Below, piece after piece: positions 1 through 8,424 of a stretch of 64,000 nt of DNA. Numbering within the stretch: the stretch's first letter is position 1; each line of letters starts with the position of its first letter. A model generated the notes under the pieces. The model made no database searches. It worked only from the letters and a program-made list of their open reading frames with translations, and was not told the DNA's origin. The position numbers were made by a program, and so were the translations under genes. Source of the stretch: DATCRE01 sp964235605 (GTDB taxonomy: Bacteria > Bacteroidota > Bacteroidia > Cytophagales > Cyclobacteriaceae); the NCBI GenBank assembly GCA_964235605.1, contig CAXSCR010000007.1, positions 1 through 64,000 of the forward strand. Reading direction: 5' to 3'.

Positions 1-539
1 CTTGATTCTCCAATGAGATTAATCATATATACCCTATTTTAGTCGGACAAGAATGTAAATTTTTCTTTAAGAGTGAGGGTACCATTCTTTAAACTGAATT
101 AACGCTGGCTATTCTGCCAGGCTAATCCTGCTAAAACAGGCCGCATTTATTAAAATACAAATCACACATTACACCAAGAAATCAAAACCCTATCATGAAG
201 AAGTGGTAAAAGAACCGATCCATTTCACCAGCAATTAAGATCTAGTTGGCGCTGCAGCGGAATATTATTTGATAAAATAGTAAATCCATTCATGCTAAAC
301 AATGATAATTGCACGCATCCTAATTCTAAAAAGAACCTAACCTAGTTAGTTAGTTCTTCTACTAAATCATAACAATGAGAAGCAGCGAGTCGCTAGGCTA
401 CTCAAACCACTAATAGATTGGTTCAACATTCAAGCGGCTTTAGCCCTGACGTTCACCTGTCATCCAAAAAAATATAACCTCACAATTAGCGATTCTGAGC
501 AAAAAAGCATTATATTCAGAGTAGGTAAAAGCCCGATAG
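1..539. other. Non-coding stretch before the first gene
   Basis: No open frame of convincing length or recognisable product is present on either strand. Several short frames broken by stops run through it; none resembles a family I know. An imperfect hairpin lies at about 331-358 (AAGAAC paired with GTTCTT, with bulges), which could be a terminator for a gene left of the window. I see no clean TAnnTTTG promoter element for the gene at 540. Confidence 0.5.
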
Positions 540-2150
540 ATGAATGTTTTTAAGACAATAAAGAATATAACTCGTGTATGTTTTTACATCACATTAGTTA
601 TTATAATTGAATCGTGCGGTGACATCTTTAACAAAGATGAATATGAAATAACGAGTATAGAAGCCACGCCTTCGCTTTCCGTTCCATTCGCTTTTGGAGA
701 CTTAAGTATTGCAGATATTTTAAGTCAACAGGATAGTCAATATATAAAAGTGTACCCTGATGGAGTTGTCTATCTTAGTTATGATCAAGTCTTGAAGAGT
801 CAAGACGTTCGCAATCTCATTAGCATTCCAGACAAAACCAACGTGAATGCAAACTTGAACGTACCGCCTGGTTTTTATCCTGCAGTTAATAGCGACTACA
901 ACTCTACTCAAATTAGCCAATTTGTTACTTTCGATATTGCGCCCGCACTATTAGATGAGATATTATTAAAAGGAGGAGCCTTGAGTTGTGATGCAATAAT
1001 GTCTCCTGCTAATCCTAATTTTAAATTCGCGGTTAAAATTTCGATTCCAGAGTTTACTTTATCTGGTACTAATACTCCATTTTCTATTGAAGTAGGTGGC
1101 ACCACAGGACAATCATTTTCACTAGCCAATTACTTATTCAAAAGCGCAGTACCAAACCGCATAACGTTGGAGTATACATTAATTATAAAACAGAACCCCA
1201 ACGCAGTCACAATTTTACCTGGCACTGTTATAAGTACCAATAGTTCGTTTACCAACATGCGGTATAAATATGCCCTTGGTTTCTTTGGTGATCAAATTGC
1301 TGATCTCCCTGCCGAAACGCTTGACATCAATGCTTTTGGTGCATCACTAGGAGATGTCGAGAATCTTTCTTTTGCCGAGCCTAAAATGGAATTCAAAGTT
1401 GTAAATGATGTTGGCGTTCCTACCAAAGTATATTTCAGCTCACTAGAAGCACGTAAGCGTGGTAGTTCTCTTGCCGTGCAGATCTCACCATCAAGCCCCA
1501 TCACAATTTCATTTCCTGCCGTATTAGGTGATTCTGCAACAACGATGGTAGCTGTAAATAATGTCAATGCCCTATTAAATTTTGCGCCTACACAGTTCTA
1601 TTATAAAATGAAGGCACGTATCAATGAGGGCCTCAATTCAGGAAACAACTTTGTAGCAGACACCAGTCTACTCAGAGTTACTTTACATGTAGAAATTCCA
1701 TTGTATGGCCATGCCTCAAATATCAAACTTGCTGATACATTAGATATCGGACTCTCTGACGCAGATAGATCTGAGATAGTTGATGCGGCACTTAAAGTAA
1801 AAACGAACAATCAAATTCCTTTAGCAGCTAACCTGCAATTTTATCTCGCAGATAGTACGTTTCAAATTCTCGATTCATTACTACTTCCTGAGCAAACCAA
1901 TTTAATAAAGAGCAGCCAAGTAAACGCCTCAGGTGAATTGGCTTCTGAAGGGGCAGTTGATACGAAGATACCCCTCTCGAAAGAGAAATTGCAAAAATTA
2001 CTTCGGGCCAGTAAACTGATTATCAAAGCACGAATAAACACAACTAAGGATGACAACGGAGTTTATCCAGATGTAAAGTTTAAGTCTTCTTACAAGATGA
2101 GTATAAAACTAGGTTTAGAAGTGAATGCTAAACTGAAAATAAAATTATGA
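540..2150 (+). CDS. Putative outer-membrane lipoprotein of unknown function
   Basis: This 536-residue protein opens with a hydrophobic segment (about residues 13-23) ending in IIESC, so Cys26 is a likely lipidation site and the protein is probably a lipoprotein. The rest is beta-rich and Thr/Ser/Asn-rich, without a catalytic motif I can name. Its stop codon overlaps the ATG of the next gene (ATGA, 4 bp), which indicates translational coupling with the DUF5723 protein. A PD40/OmpA gene follows, so the three probably act together in the outer membrane. The lipoprotein assignment is from the sequence; the shared role is inferred from context. No function should be assigned. Confidence 0.8.
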   Translation: MNVFKTIKNITRVCFYITLVIIIESCGDIFNKDEYEITSIEATPSLSVPFAFGDLSIADILSQQDSQYIKVYPDGVVYLSYDQVLKSQDVRNLISIPDKTNVNANLNVPPGFYPAVNSDYNSTQISQFVTFDIAPALLDEILLKGGALSCDAIMSPANPNFKFAVKISIPEFTLSGTNTPFSIEVGGTTGQSFSLANYLFKSAVPNRITLEYTLIIKQNPNAVTILPGTVISTNSSFTNMRYKYALGFFGDQIADLPAETLDINAFGASLGDVENLSFAEPKMEFKVVNDVGVPTKVYFSSLEARKRGSSLAVQISPSSPITISFPAVLGDSATTMVAVNNVNALLNFAPTQFYYKMKARINEGLNSGNNFVADTSLLRVTLHVEIPLYGHASNIKLADTLDIGLSDADRSEIVDAALKVKTNNQIPLAANLQFYLADSTFQILDSLLLPEQTNLIKSSQVNASGELASEGAVDTKIPLSKEKLQKLLRASKLIIKARINTTKDDNGVYPDVKFKSSYKMSIKLGLEVNAKLKIKL

Positions 2151-3541
2151 AGCAAGCCACCCGCTATACCTTTTTAATGACTTGCTTGAGCTTATATTGC
2201 TCTATCTGCTTTTCACAAAATGAAGCTACGATGTACTTTATGAGTAGCCTTCCTCAAGTGACGTATGTTAATCCTGCTTTGTTTCCTAACTATAGATTCT
2301 CGATAGGATTGCCCGGCTCATCAGTATTTGTTCAATATGCTAATAATGGTTTCTCCTACAATAGCTTTGCCACGAAAGTCAATGATAGCACAACCGCAGA
2401 TCTCGATAAGCTGTATAGCCAGCTTAAAAAGAAAAATTATATCACCACCGCTGTTCAAGCCGACATCTTTAGAGTGAGTTTAAAAGTTAATCCGCGTCTA
2501 TACCTAACTCTCAATGTAACAACAAAGTCTTTTAACAGAGTAATGTTACCGAAAGATCTTACGGGTATCTTCATCAAGGGTACAACACCCTTTGTAAATG
2601 GCACCGCTTCAATTTCTCCAGAAGTAGAATCTGTATCCTATCTTGAAACCGCTTTGGGTCTAGCATATAAGGTAAATCAGAAACTTACCATCGGCGCACG
2701 CATTAAAATACTCAAGGGAATTGCCAATGTAACTACACAACAAGCTAAAATCGATTTAGCATTAGACTCAGATTATGCCATGACTGCCACCGCTAATGTC
2801 GATGCACGGACCTCTGGCATCCACAACCTCAGTGATAAGGATTATTCTATTTCAGATAATTGGCAAGATTACTTAAAAAATAATGGCTACGCTTTTGATT
2901 TAGGTGTGACCTATCAAATGAGCGATCGCTTCACAATAAGCGGAAGCGCAATTGATATTGGTCAAATAACATGGAAGAATGATCCTTACGAATATAAGCT
3001 TGACCCGGCAAAAGCTAATTATGTTTTTCAAGGCATTGACCTAGGTAAAATTTTAAATGGTGATAGCGATTATCTTCAGAATGAAGGTGATTCTATCGCG
3101 AAAAAATTTGAGTTACAAGAAGGCAAGAGAGCAAGCTATCGTACGCCACTGCCAGGCAAAATGTATTTAAGTGGTAATTATAAACTTGGAACTAACTTAT
3201 ACATAGGCGCTTTACTCTTCGCTGAAAAATTCAGAGGAAGATTTTCTCCTGGTGCTTCGGCCTCATTGCACAAAGAGTTTGGAAGGAGGATAAGCACCTC
3301 TATTAGCTATACAATCTCAAACAGTTCCTACAACAATATAGGAGCAGGTTTATCATTGAGACTCTCTGCTTTTCAGGTATACTTTGTTGGTGACAATTTA
3401 CTTGGTGCCCCTTTAGCCATAGCTAAGACGGGAGAGGTAAATCCATACTTAAACAATATGAAATATTTCAACCTTAGAGTCGGACTTAATTTTGTTTTTG
3501 GATGGGATAAAGCCCAAGAAAAACAACCCTACCCACGGTAA
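2147..3541 (+). CDS. DUF5723 family outer-membrane beta-barrel protein
   Basis: A 464-residue protein with a signal peptide (cleavage probably after the CFSQ at residues 21-24), followed by the MYFMSSLPQVTYVNPAL region typical of DUF5723 proteins of Bacteroidota. Regularly alternating hydrophobic and polar residues, and a C-terminal strand region ending near NLRVGLNFVFGW, fit an outer-membrane barrel similar in layout to the FadL/PorV group. The start codon lies inside the end of the upstream lipoprotein gene, so both should be made together. The family has no established function. Family assignment is by resemblance to sequences I recall and was not searched. Confidence 0.75.
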   Translation: MKQATRYTFLMTCLSLYCSICFSQNEATMYFMSSLPQVTYVNPALFPNYRFSIGLPGSSVFVQYANNGFSYNSFATKVNDSTTADLDKLYSQLKKKNYITTAVQADIFRVSLKVNPRLYLTLNVTTKSFNRVMLPKDLTGIFIKGTTPFVNGTASISPEVESVSYLETALGLAYKVNQKLTIGARIKILKGIANVTTQQAKIDLALDSDYAMTATANVDARTSGIHNLSDKDYSISDNWQDYLKNNGYAFDLGVTYQMSDRFTISGSAIDIGQITWKNDPYEYKLDPAKANYVFQGIDLGKILNGDSDYLQNEGDSIAKKFELQEGKRASYRTPLPGKMYLSGNYKLGTNLYIGALLFAEKFRGRFSPGASASLHKEFGRRISTSISYTISNSSYNNIGAGLSLRLSAFQVYFVGDNLLGAPLAIAKTGEVNPYLNNMKYFNLRVGLNFVFGWDKAQEKQPYPR

Positions 3542-3630
3542 TATTATATTATGAATTGGTATATAAAATTCATTCGCAGTGAAAACAATAAATCTGGTCA
3601 ATTCAAATCATTAAAAATCAATACCAAAAA

Positions 3631-5706
3631 ATGAATCCGAAAGGCTATATTATATTCTTTTGCTCGCTGATTATCAGCCTACAATTTCTGTATGGCCAAT
3701 CTTCGTTTCTGCCGAACAATCTCGGTGAATCAGTCAATTCTACTTATAACGAAATTAATCCCGTTCTCTCACCCGATGGGAAAACAATTTATTTTGTACG
3801 TGTAAACCATCCAGAAAATACGTTTGGCGCTATAGACAGCGAAGATATTTGGTTTTCAACTTTGCAAGCTGATGGTACCTGGTCAACAGCACAACGTGAC
3901 CTCACGCTTAATGTTGGCAGGTATAATGGCGTCCTTTCACTTTCACCAGATGGCAATACGGCAGTAATCAACGGAGTCTACAATAAGAGCGGCACCTTCT
4001 GGAAAAAACGCGGATTATCTATCGTTACAAAATCTGAAACGGGTTGGGGTGTTCCTGAAAAAATAAAAGTTACCAGGCTTTCGAAACGCAACCGCGGTTT
4101 GAAAAGCAGTGGCATGATGAGCAGTGATGGTAAATTTATTGTCTTAAGCTTTTCCCGTGTTTACAACAGCAAGAAAAGCAATGTGTTCTATAGTATTCAA
4201 AAAGAAAACGGCAAGTACAAAAGGCCACGCACCATCAAAACTATTAAATCGATGTGGAGTAGTGAAGACGCGCCCTTTATACAAGCCGATAATAAGACAA
4301 TATATTTTTCAAGTGATATTGAGCAAAATGGCCAATTTGATATATATAAAATTATAAGAACAGGTGAAGGCTGGCACGACTGGAGCGATCCTGTAAAATT
4401 AAGTGACACCATTAACACTGCTGGATGGGATTCCTATTTTAAAACAAATGCAAAGGGCAGTTGGGCTTATTACGCTTCTACAGAAAAATCAATTGGAGGC
4501 TCTGACATTTATAGAGTTAAGTTATTCGAAGATAATCCGTTTGTAATTGTCTCCGGAAAAATACTTAACGCTCAAAATAAGAAACCGTTGATTGGAAAGA
4601 CAATAAAATTTGCCATTAACGGGGTAACTTTAGACTCTGTTCGTATTAATGAAGACTCAGCAACGTATCGGCTTAAACTTCCATTGGGTAAACTATATTC
4701 TTTATCTGCCAAGACACAAAACTATGCACCCGCAACTGCTCAGATTGATGTGACGACAATAAAAGAATTTACAACGATAAAAAAAGATCTATTGGCTGAA
4801 CCCATGCCGTATGTTTTGGTGAAAGGCAGAATCTTGGAGCGTAGCTCTAACCATGCGATATCTGCCGATGCCAACCCTAAAATCAGTTTAACAGAAGGAG
4901 TTCCTGATTCCCTTAACATTGATTCAAATAGTGGTACGTACACCATGAGAGTTAAATACGGCAAAGCTTATAAAATCAATCTCACAGCAAATCATTATCA
5001 AACCTTATCTCCCACCCCACTTGATCTTACTACCACAGACGAATACCGCGAAATACCTTTAGACTTATATGTTGATGAAGTAAAATCAGCACTTGTTTTA
5101 GGTAACATCATTGACAAAAAAACAGGCAAACCACTTAATAAGTCAATACCCGTTGCTATACGTGTAGAAGGAATGACCACGGTACGGGCAACTATCGATT
5201 CTATTGCTGGCACATATGAATTAAGGTTACCCTTGGGATCTCACTTTACTATCAGCGCAAGTGCACAGAACTACTATCCGTTATATGAAACGTTAAGCAC
5301 TAGTAACGAACATGGTAACGTTAAAATCTTTAAAGACCTTATCATTGTACCTATTGAAGTAGGCCAGTCTATACGTCTTAATAACATCTTCTTTGAGATC
5401 GCTAAATCAAAATTAAAAAAGGAATCGTTCTCCGAATTAAACAGGGTAGCCGAGTTCTTGATGAACAATCCTGATATAAAAATCGAAATAGGAGGACACA
5501 CCGATAACGTAGGTAAAGCCGCCTCCAATGTCAAACTATCTCAAGCACGTGCCGCAGCAGTTGCTAGTTACATCATATCTAAAGGCGTACCTAAAGATAA
5601 AATTGTTTCCAAAGGCTATGGCATGACCAAACCAGTAGCATCCAACAAAACAAAAACTGGCAAGGCACAGAACAGACGCGTTGAGTTTACAATATTGGAT
5701 AAATAA
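3631..5706 (+). CDS. OmpA-family protein with PD40 repeats and three carboxypeptidase-regulatory-like repeats
   Basis: A 691-residue exported protein with a signal peptide over residues 1-23. Residues 40-300 contain TolB-like PD40 beta-propeller motifs (NPVLSPDGKTIYFVR; DAPFIQADNKTIYFSSD). Residues 308-575 hold three repeats of about 90 residues resembling carboxypeptidase-regulatory domains, each with a GTYELRLPLG-type core. The last 115 residues are an OmpA domain with GGHTDNVG, LSQARAAAV and NRRVEF, so the Asp and Arg that bind diaminopimelate are present. It is predicted to bridge peptidoglycan and the outer membrane. It follows the DUF5723 gene by 89 bp, on the same strand. It has the same domain order as the gene at 30971, so the two are paralogues. 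Confidence 0.88.
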   Translation: MNPKGYIIFFCSLIISLQFLYGQSSFLPNNLGESVNSTYNEINPVLSPDGKTIYFVRVNHPENTFGAIDSEDIWFSTLQADGTWSTAQRDLTLNVGRYNGVLSLSPDGNTAVINGVYNKSGTFWKKRGLSIVTKSETGWGVPEKIKVTRLSKRNRGLKSSGMMSSDGKFIVLSFSRVYNSKKSNVFYSIQKENGKYKRPRTIKTIKSMWSSEDAPFIQADNKTIYFSSDIEQNGQFDIYKIIRTGEGWHDWSDPVKLSDTINTAGWDSYFKTNAKGSWAYYASTEKSIGGSDIYRVKLFEDNPFVIVSGKILNAQNKKPLIGKTIKFAINGVTLDSVRINEDSATYRLKLPLGKLYSLSAKTQNYAPATAQIDVTTIKEFTTIKKDLLAEPMPYVLVKGRILERSSNHAISADANPKISLTEGVPDSLNIDSNSGTYTMRVKYGKAYKINLTANHYQTLSPTPLDLTTTDEYREIPLDLYVDEVKSALVLGNIIDKKTGKPLNKSIPVAIRVEGMTTVRATIDSIAGTYELRLPLGSHFTISASAQNYYPLYETLSTSNEHGNVKIFKDLIIVPIEVGQSIRLNNIFFEIAKSKLKKESFSELNRVAEFLMNNPDIKIEIGGHTDNVGKAASNVKLSQARAAAVASYIISKGVPKDKIVSKGYGMTKPVASNKTKTGKAQNRRVEFTILDK

Positions 5707-5791
5707 AAACTCAATCTATAAAACTGTTCCCTTACTCATGTTTATAGCCTGCGCTTAACTATGTCTAATAACCTCACAGCTAATTAAGCAC

Positions 5792-5862
5792 ACCCCCAAT
5801 GCCCAAATGCCTAGCACCTAATTACCCATTGCCTAATTACCAATGCCCTGCACCTAACTTAA
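5792..5862. repeat. Degenerate CCTAATTACC/CCAATGCC repeat
   Basis: Low-complexity DNA built of 7-9 bp variants such as CCAATGCC, CCTAGCACC, CCTAATTACC and CCATTGCC. It fills the junction between the OmpA gene and the broken transpeptidase gene, which point at each other. The same word family recurs at 20445-20495. Confidence 0.75.
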
Positions 5863-5863
5863 C

Positions 5864-6587
5864 CTAATAATAATATCCACCTTTATTATTTACCCGAATA
5901 GGCTTTACTTTTTTCGAAGTCTCGAAATTTGTATAAATGACTTGTAAGTTCTTCCAAAAGGCAAGCAGATTTTTATCGACTCGATAGTCTTGGTTTAATT
6001 TTTCGATAACATTTGCATCTAAGCGATCAGGAAAAATGTGAACTGGAATCTTTTGCTGGCCGTTATTCCTTGCCTCTACTGATAAAACATATAGCTCCTT
6101 AATTCTATCGTCCGTAATTGGAATGCAGCCCACAGTAACACAATTACCATGTATATATGCTGCTTCCCGGATGCTGGGCATCGCTTAGAATTTTATCAGA
6201 GGCATTCGAATAATTTATGCCAAGCGACAAATAGAAATTACTTTGTGGGTTGAAATGGTTAACCTCATACGCGCCCTCATGTATTTGAAAATCGCCTCCT
6301 TCCGCTTTGGTCCTAACACACCTGATGTTGTACAAAAATCATATACATGAAGTAGCTCAAAGATATCCTTGCCTTTTTCCTTCACCCAAATTTCAAGTTT
6401 TTGATCGCGTTTAAAGCCACGTATAAACAATTCAAAGCCCTCATAGCGTATATTCTTTTTTTGAAAGTAGCTTTTTATTAGCTGCTCTTTTTCATCATAA
6501 GCAGTTTTAACGCGTGGGTTTAATAACTGTGTCTTTTTAAGAATGTTGAAGCATGAAAAGCGTTAAGAAGAAACATAAATATTTCAT
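5864..6587 (-). pseudogene. Broken YafK-type L,D-transpeptidase gene (three frameshifts)
   Basis: The product of an intact copy would be a periplasmic L,D-transpeptidase that forms cross-links in peptidoglycan or attaches proteins to it. Reading on the minus strand, an ATG at 6587 gives a signal-peptide-like start (MKYLCFFLTLFMLQHS) and then hits a stop. The mature part resumes in another frame, shifts again near 6297-6300 (KRKE to GDFQIHEG) and once more in a TA tract at 6152-6158, reaching IHGNCVTVGC with the catalytic Ser/Gly/Cys-type motif (VGC). Joined together, the frames give a full-length family member ending at 5864. Three indels in about 700 bp while neighbouring genes are intact argue for a true pseudogene, but this is a draft assembly, so local sequence error is possible. 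Confidence 0.8.
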
Positions 6588-6646
6588 AAAAGGAAAATGC
6601 GTTGCGCAAACGAAATTTAATAAGATTAATCGTATTTTAGCTTCTC

Positions 6647-7459
6647 ATGGAAATAGACCTATCGCATATACTTTCATTATTTGCAGGCATTGCACTCTCA
6701 GCGCTTGCTTGGATAGCCTATAAAAATATTTATCAAAACACACCGCAAGCTCAAGCAACAGATGCTTACAATGAAGGGGTTTCGTGGGCTAAGATATTGC
6801 AAATGATGGAAGACGAACGCGAACGTATATCATCTGATCTTCATGATGAATTAGGTACCCTTATATCCACCCTATATCTTGACGTTGAGTTGCTTTCTAT
6901 GGATAATTCCCTTTCACCCGAAGCGGAGAAAAGAGTACTAGATATAAAAGGAAGGCTTAATCTTTCAGCGGATGCGATTAGAAAAATAGTTTGGAATCTA
7001 ATGCCTGATACACTCGAACATGAAAGCCTGGGCTTTGCATTACGTGAGTTATGCCATAAGCTAGATGGTGTAAAGGGTACACATTTTCACTTTGTACAGA
7101 GCGGTCCACCAAGGCCGCTTCAGAAAAAGCAAAAGATTTATTTATTTAGAATAGTGCAAGAAATGTTTAATAACGCCATTAAGCACTCACATGCCTGGCA
7201 TATCCATGTGGCCATGCACTGGTCTGACCAACATTTAGCTTTAGAAGTTCAAGATGATGGTATCGGATTAGAACGTTCTGAGCAATTTAAGAACTCAAGA
7301 ACTTCAGGCAACATGGGTTTAGTGAACATTCAGAAAAGGGCTGATCTTATAGGTGCTAAAATCAATATGGAACCAATTCCGAAAGGATTAAAAACTGTTA
7401 TCAAATTACCAATAACAAAGGGTGACGAAATAACTACCCCTGAATCAAGTATGGCTTAG
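6647..7459 (+). CDS. Membrane-bound histidine kinase of the HisKA_3 (NarX/DesK-like) type
   Basis: A 270-residue kinase with one membrane helix near residues 4-22 and no separate sensor domain. The dimerisation and phosphoacceptor box reads ERERISSDLHDELG with His66, followed by an HATPase_c domain: N-box EMFNNAIKHSHA, G1 box DDGIGL, G2 region GNMGLVNIQKRA. Such kinases usually act on LuxR-type response regulators, and one is encoded right next to it. The two genes converge and their stop codons overlap by 4 bp, so they are not in one operon, unlike most such pairs. The input signal cannot be read from the sequence. Confidence 0.9.
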   Translation: MEIDLSHILSLFAGIALSALAWIAYKNIYQNTPQAQATDAYNEGVSWAKILQMMEDERERISSDLHDELGTLISTLYLDVELLSMDNSLSPEAEKRVLDIKGRLNLSADAIRKIVWNLMPDTLEHESLGFALRELCHKLDGVKGTHFHFVQSGPPRPLQKKQKIYLFRIVQEMFNNAIKHSHAWHIHVAMHWSDQHLALEVQDDGIGLERSEQFKNSRTSGNMGLVNIQKRADLIGAKINMEPIPKGLKTVIKLPITKGDEITTPESSMA

Positions 7460-8091
7460 CCTAATAAACCGTTTTGATGAGCATAAGTTATTAGTTCCGC
7501 AACATTCTTTGTCTTGGTTTTCCTTAACATATCTTCCCTATAGCTATTAACGGTATTTTCTTTTAAATCCATTATACTGGCTATCTCCTTACTAGACCTG
7601 CCCATTTTTAACTGAACAAGAATTTCTGCCTCCCGCTTATTAAACATAATAGTAGGCGCACTCTTCATCAAATTAAAATTGCTCTGAATTATAGCGGTGA
7701 TACTGTCATGAATATATTTTTCACCATTCATTACAGTTTCAATAGCAAGCTTAAGCTCACGAGCGCTGGTATTCTTTAGCAAGAATCCATGCACACCCTG
7801 TCGCAGCAAATGTACTATCATAGCTTCGCCGCCGTGCTGCGTTAATATAATCACACTCGTTAGCTTGTGGTTTGCCAGAACATGCGTCGCAAGTTCAATA
7901 CCGTTCATCTCGGGCATATTCACATCCAATAATATCACGTCGATACGATTTTCTTCGAGTATTGCTAAAGCTTCTTTGCCATGCCCTGCTTCATAAATAC
8001 GAATAGCAGACAAATTTTGATTAAGTAAGCTCCTCACAGACTCACGAAACAACGCTTGATCATCGACAAGCAACAGGTTGATTACCTTCAT
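7456..8091 (-). CDS. LuxR/NarL-family response regulator
   Basis: A 211-residue regulator. Residues 1-125 are a receiver domain with the acidic pair (VDDQ), the phosphoacceptor Asp in VILLDVNMPEMNG and the switch Thr in IILTQHGG. Residues 145-211 form a LuxR-type helix-turn-helix (NKREAEILVQLKMGRSSKEIA; ENTVNSYREDML). It is the likely partner of the kinase at 6647, with which it converges tail to tail. It is divergent from the ABC exporter at 8425, and an inverted repeat in the shared upstream region (8293-8314) might be a binding site. That link is inference only. Confidence 0.93.
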   Translation of the reverse strand: MKVINLLLVDDQALFRESVRSLLNQNLSAIRIYEAGHGKEALAILEENRIDVILLDVNMPEMNGIELATHVLANHKLTSVIILTQHGGEAMIVHLLRQGVHGFLLKNTSARELKLAIETVMNGEKYIHDSITAIIQSNFNLMKSAPTIMFNKREAEILVQLKMGRSSKEIASIMDLKENTVNSYREDMLRKTKTKNVAELITYAHQNGLLG

Positions 8092-8424
8092 TTATTTAAG
8101 ATTAGGTGTGCCTTATACCTAGTAGTACCTACTATTAAAAAAGCTTACAAAAATACTTTAATTGAGCTTTAATATATACCCGATTTATACGGTTTTCTAT
8201 TAAAACTCTTTAAATTAAGCCAAAGCAAGTATTTTAAAAAGAATTATAAAACGGAATAACAGAAAATATTCAGCGTGGTTTGAATTTCTGTCGTAAGAAT
8301 ACAAGATTTCTTACATCGATTATTAATGCACCTCATTAAAGAATCTCTATAAAACGATATAGCTAACTTATTAAACAATCTTTTTCATTGGCTATAAAGT
8401 TAATTACGAAATAATGTACTGACA
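8092..8424. other. Divergent intergenic region between response regulator and ABC exporter
   Basis: 333 bp of AT-rich DNA with no gene. It must hold the promoters of both flanking genes, but I find no exact TAnnTTTG element at a good spacing. The only structured site I see is the inverted repeat at 8293-8314. No small double-glycine peptide gene is apparent here, although the exporter next to it could have used one. Confidence 0.5.
8293..8314. promoter_or_regulatory. Inverted repeat, possible operator
   Basis: GTAAGAA and TTCTTAC form perfect 7-bp arms around an 8-bp spacer, about 110 bp before the ABC gene and 200 bp before the regulator gene. The size suits a dimeric regulator such as a LuxR-type protein, but nothing in the sequence proves binding. 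Confidence 0.3.
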
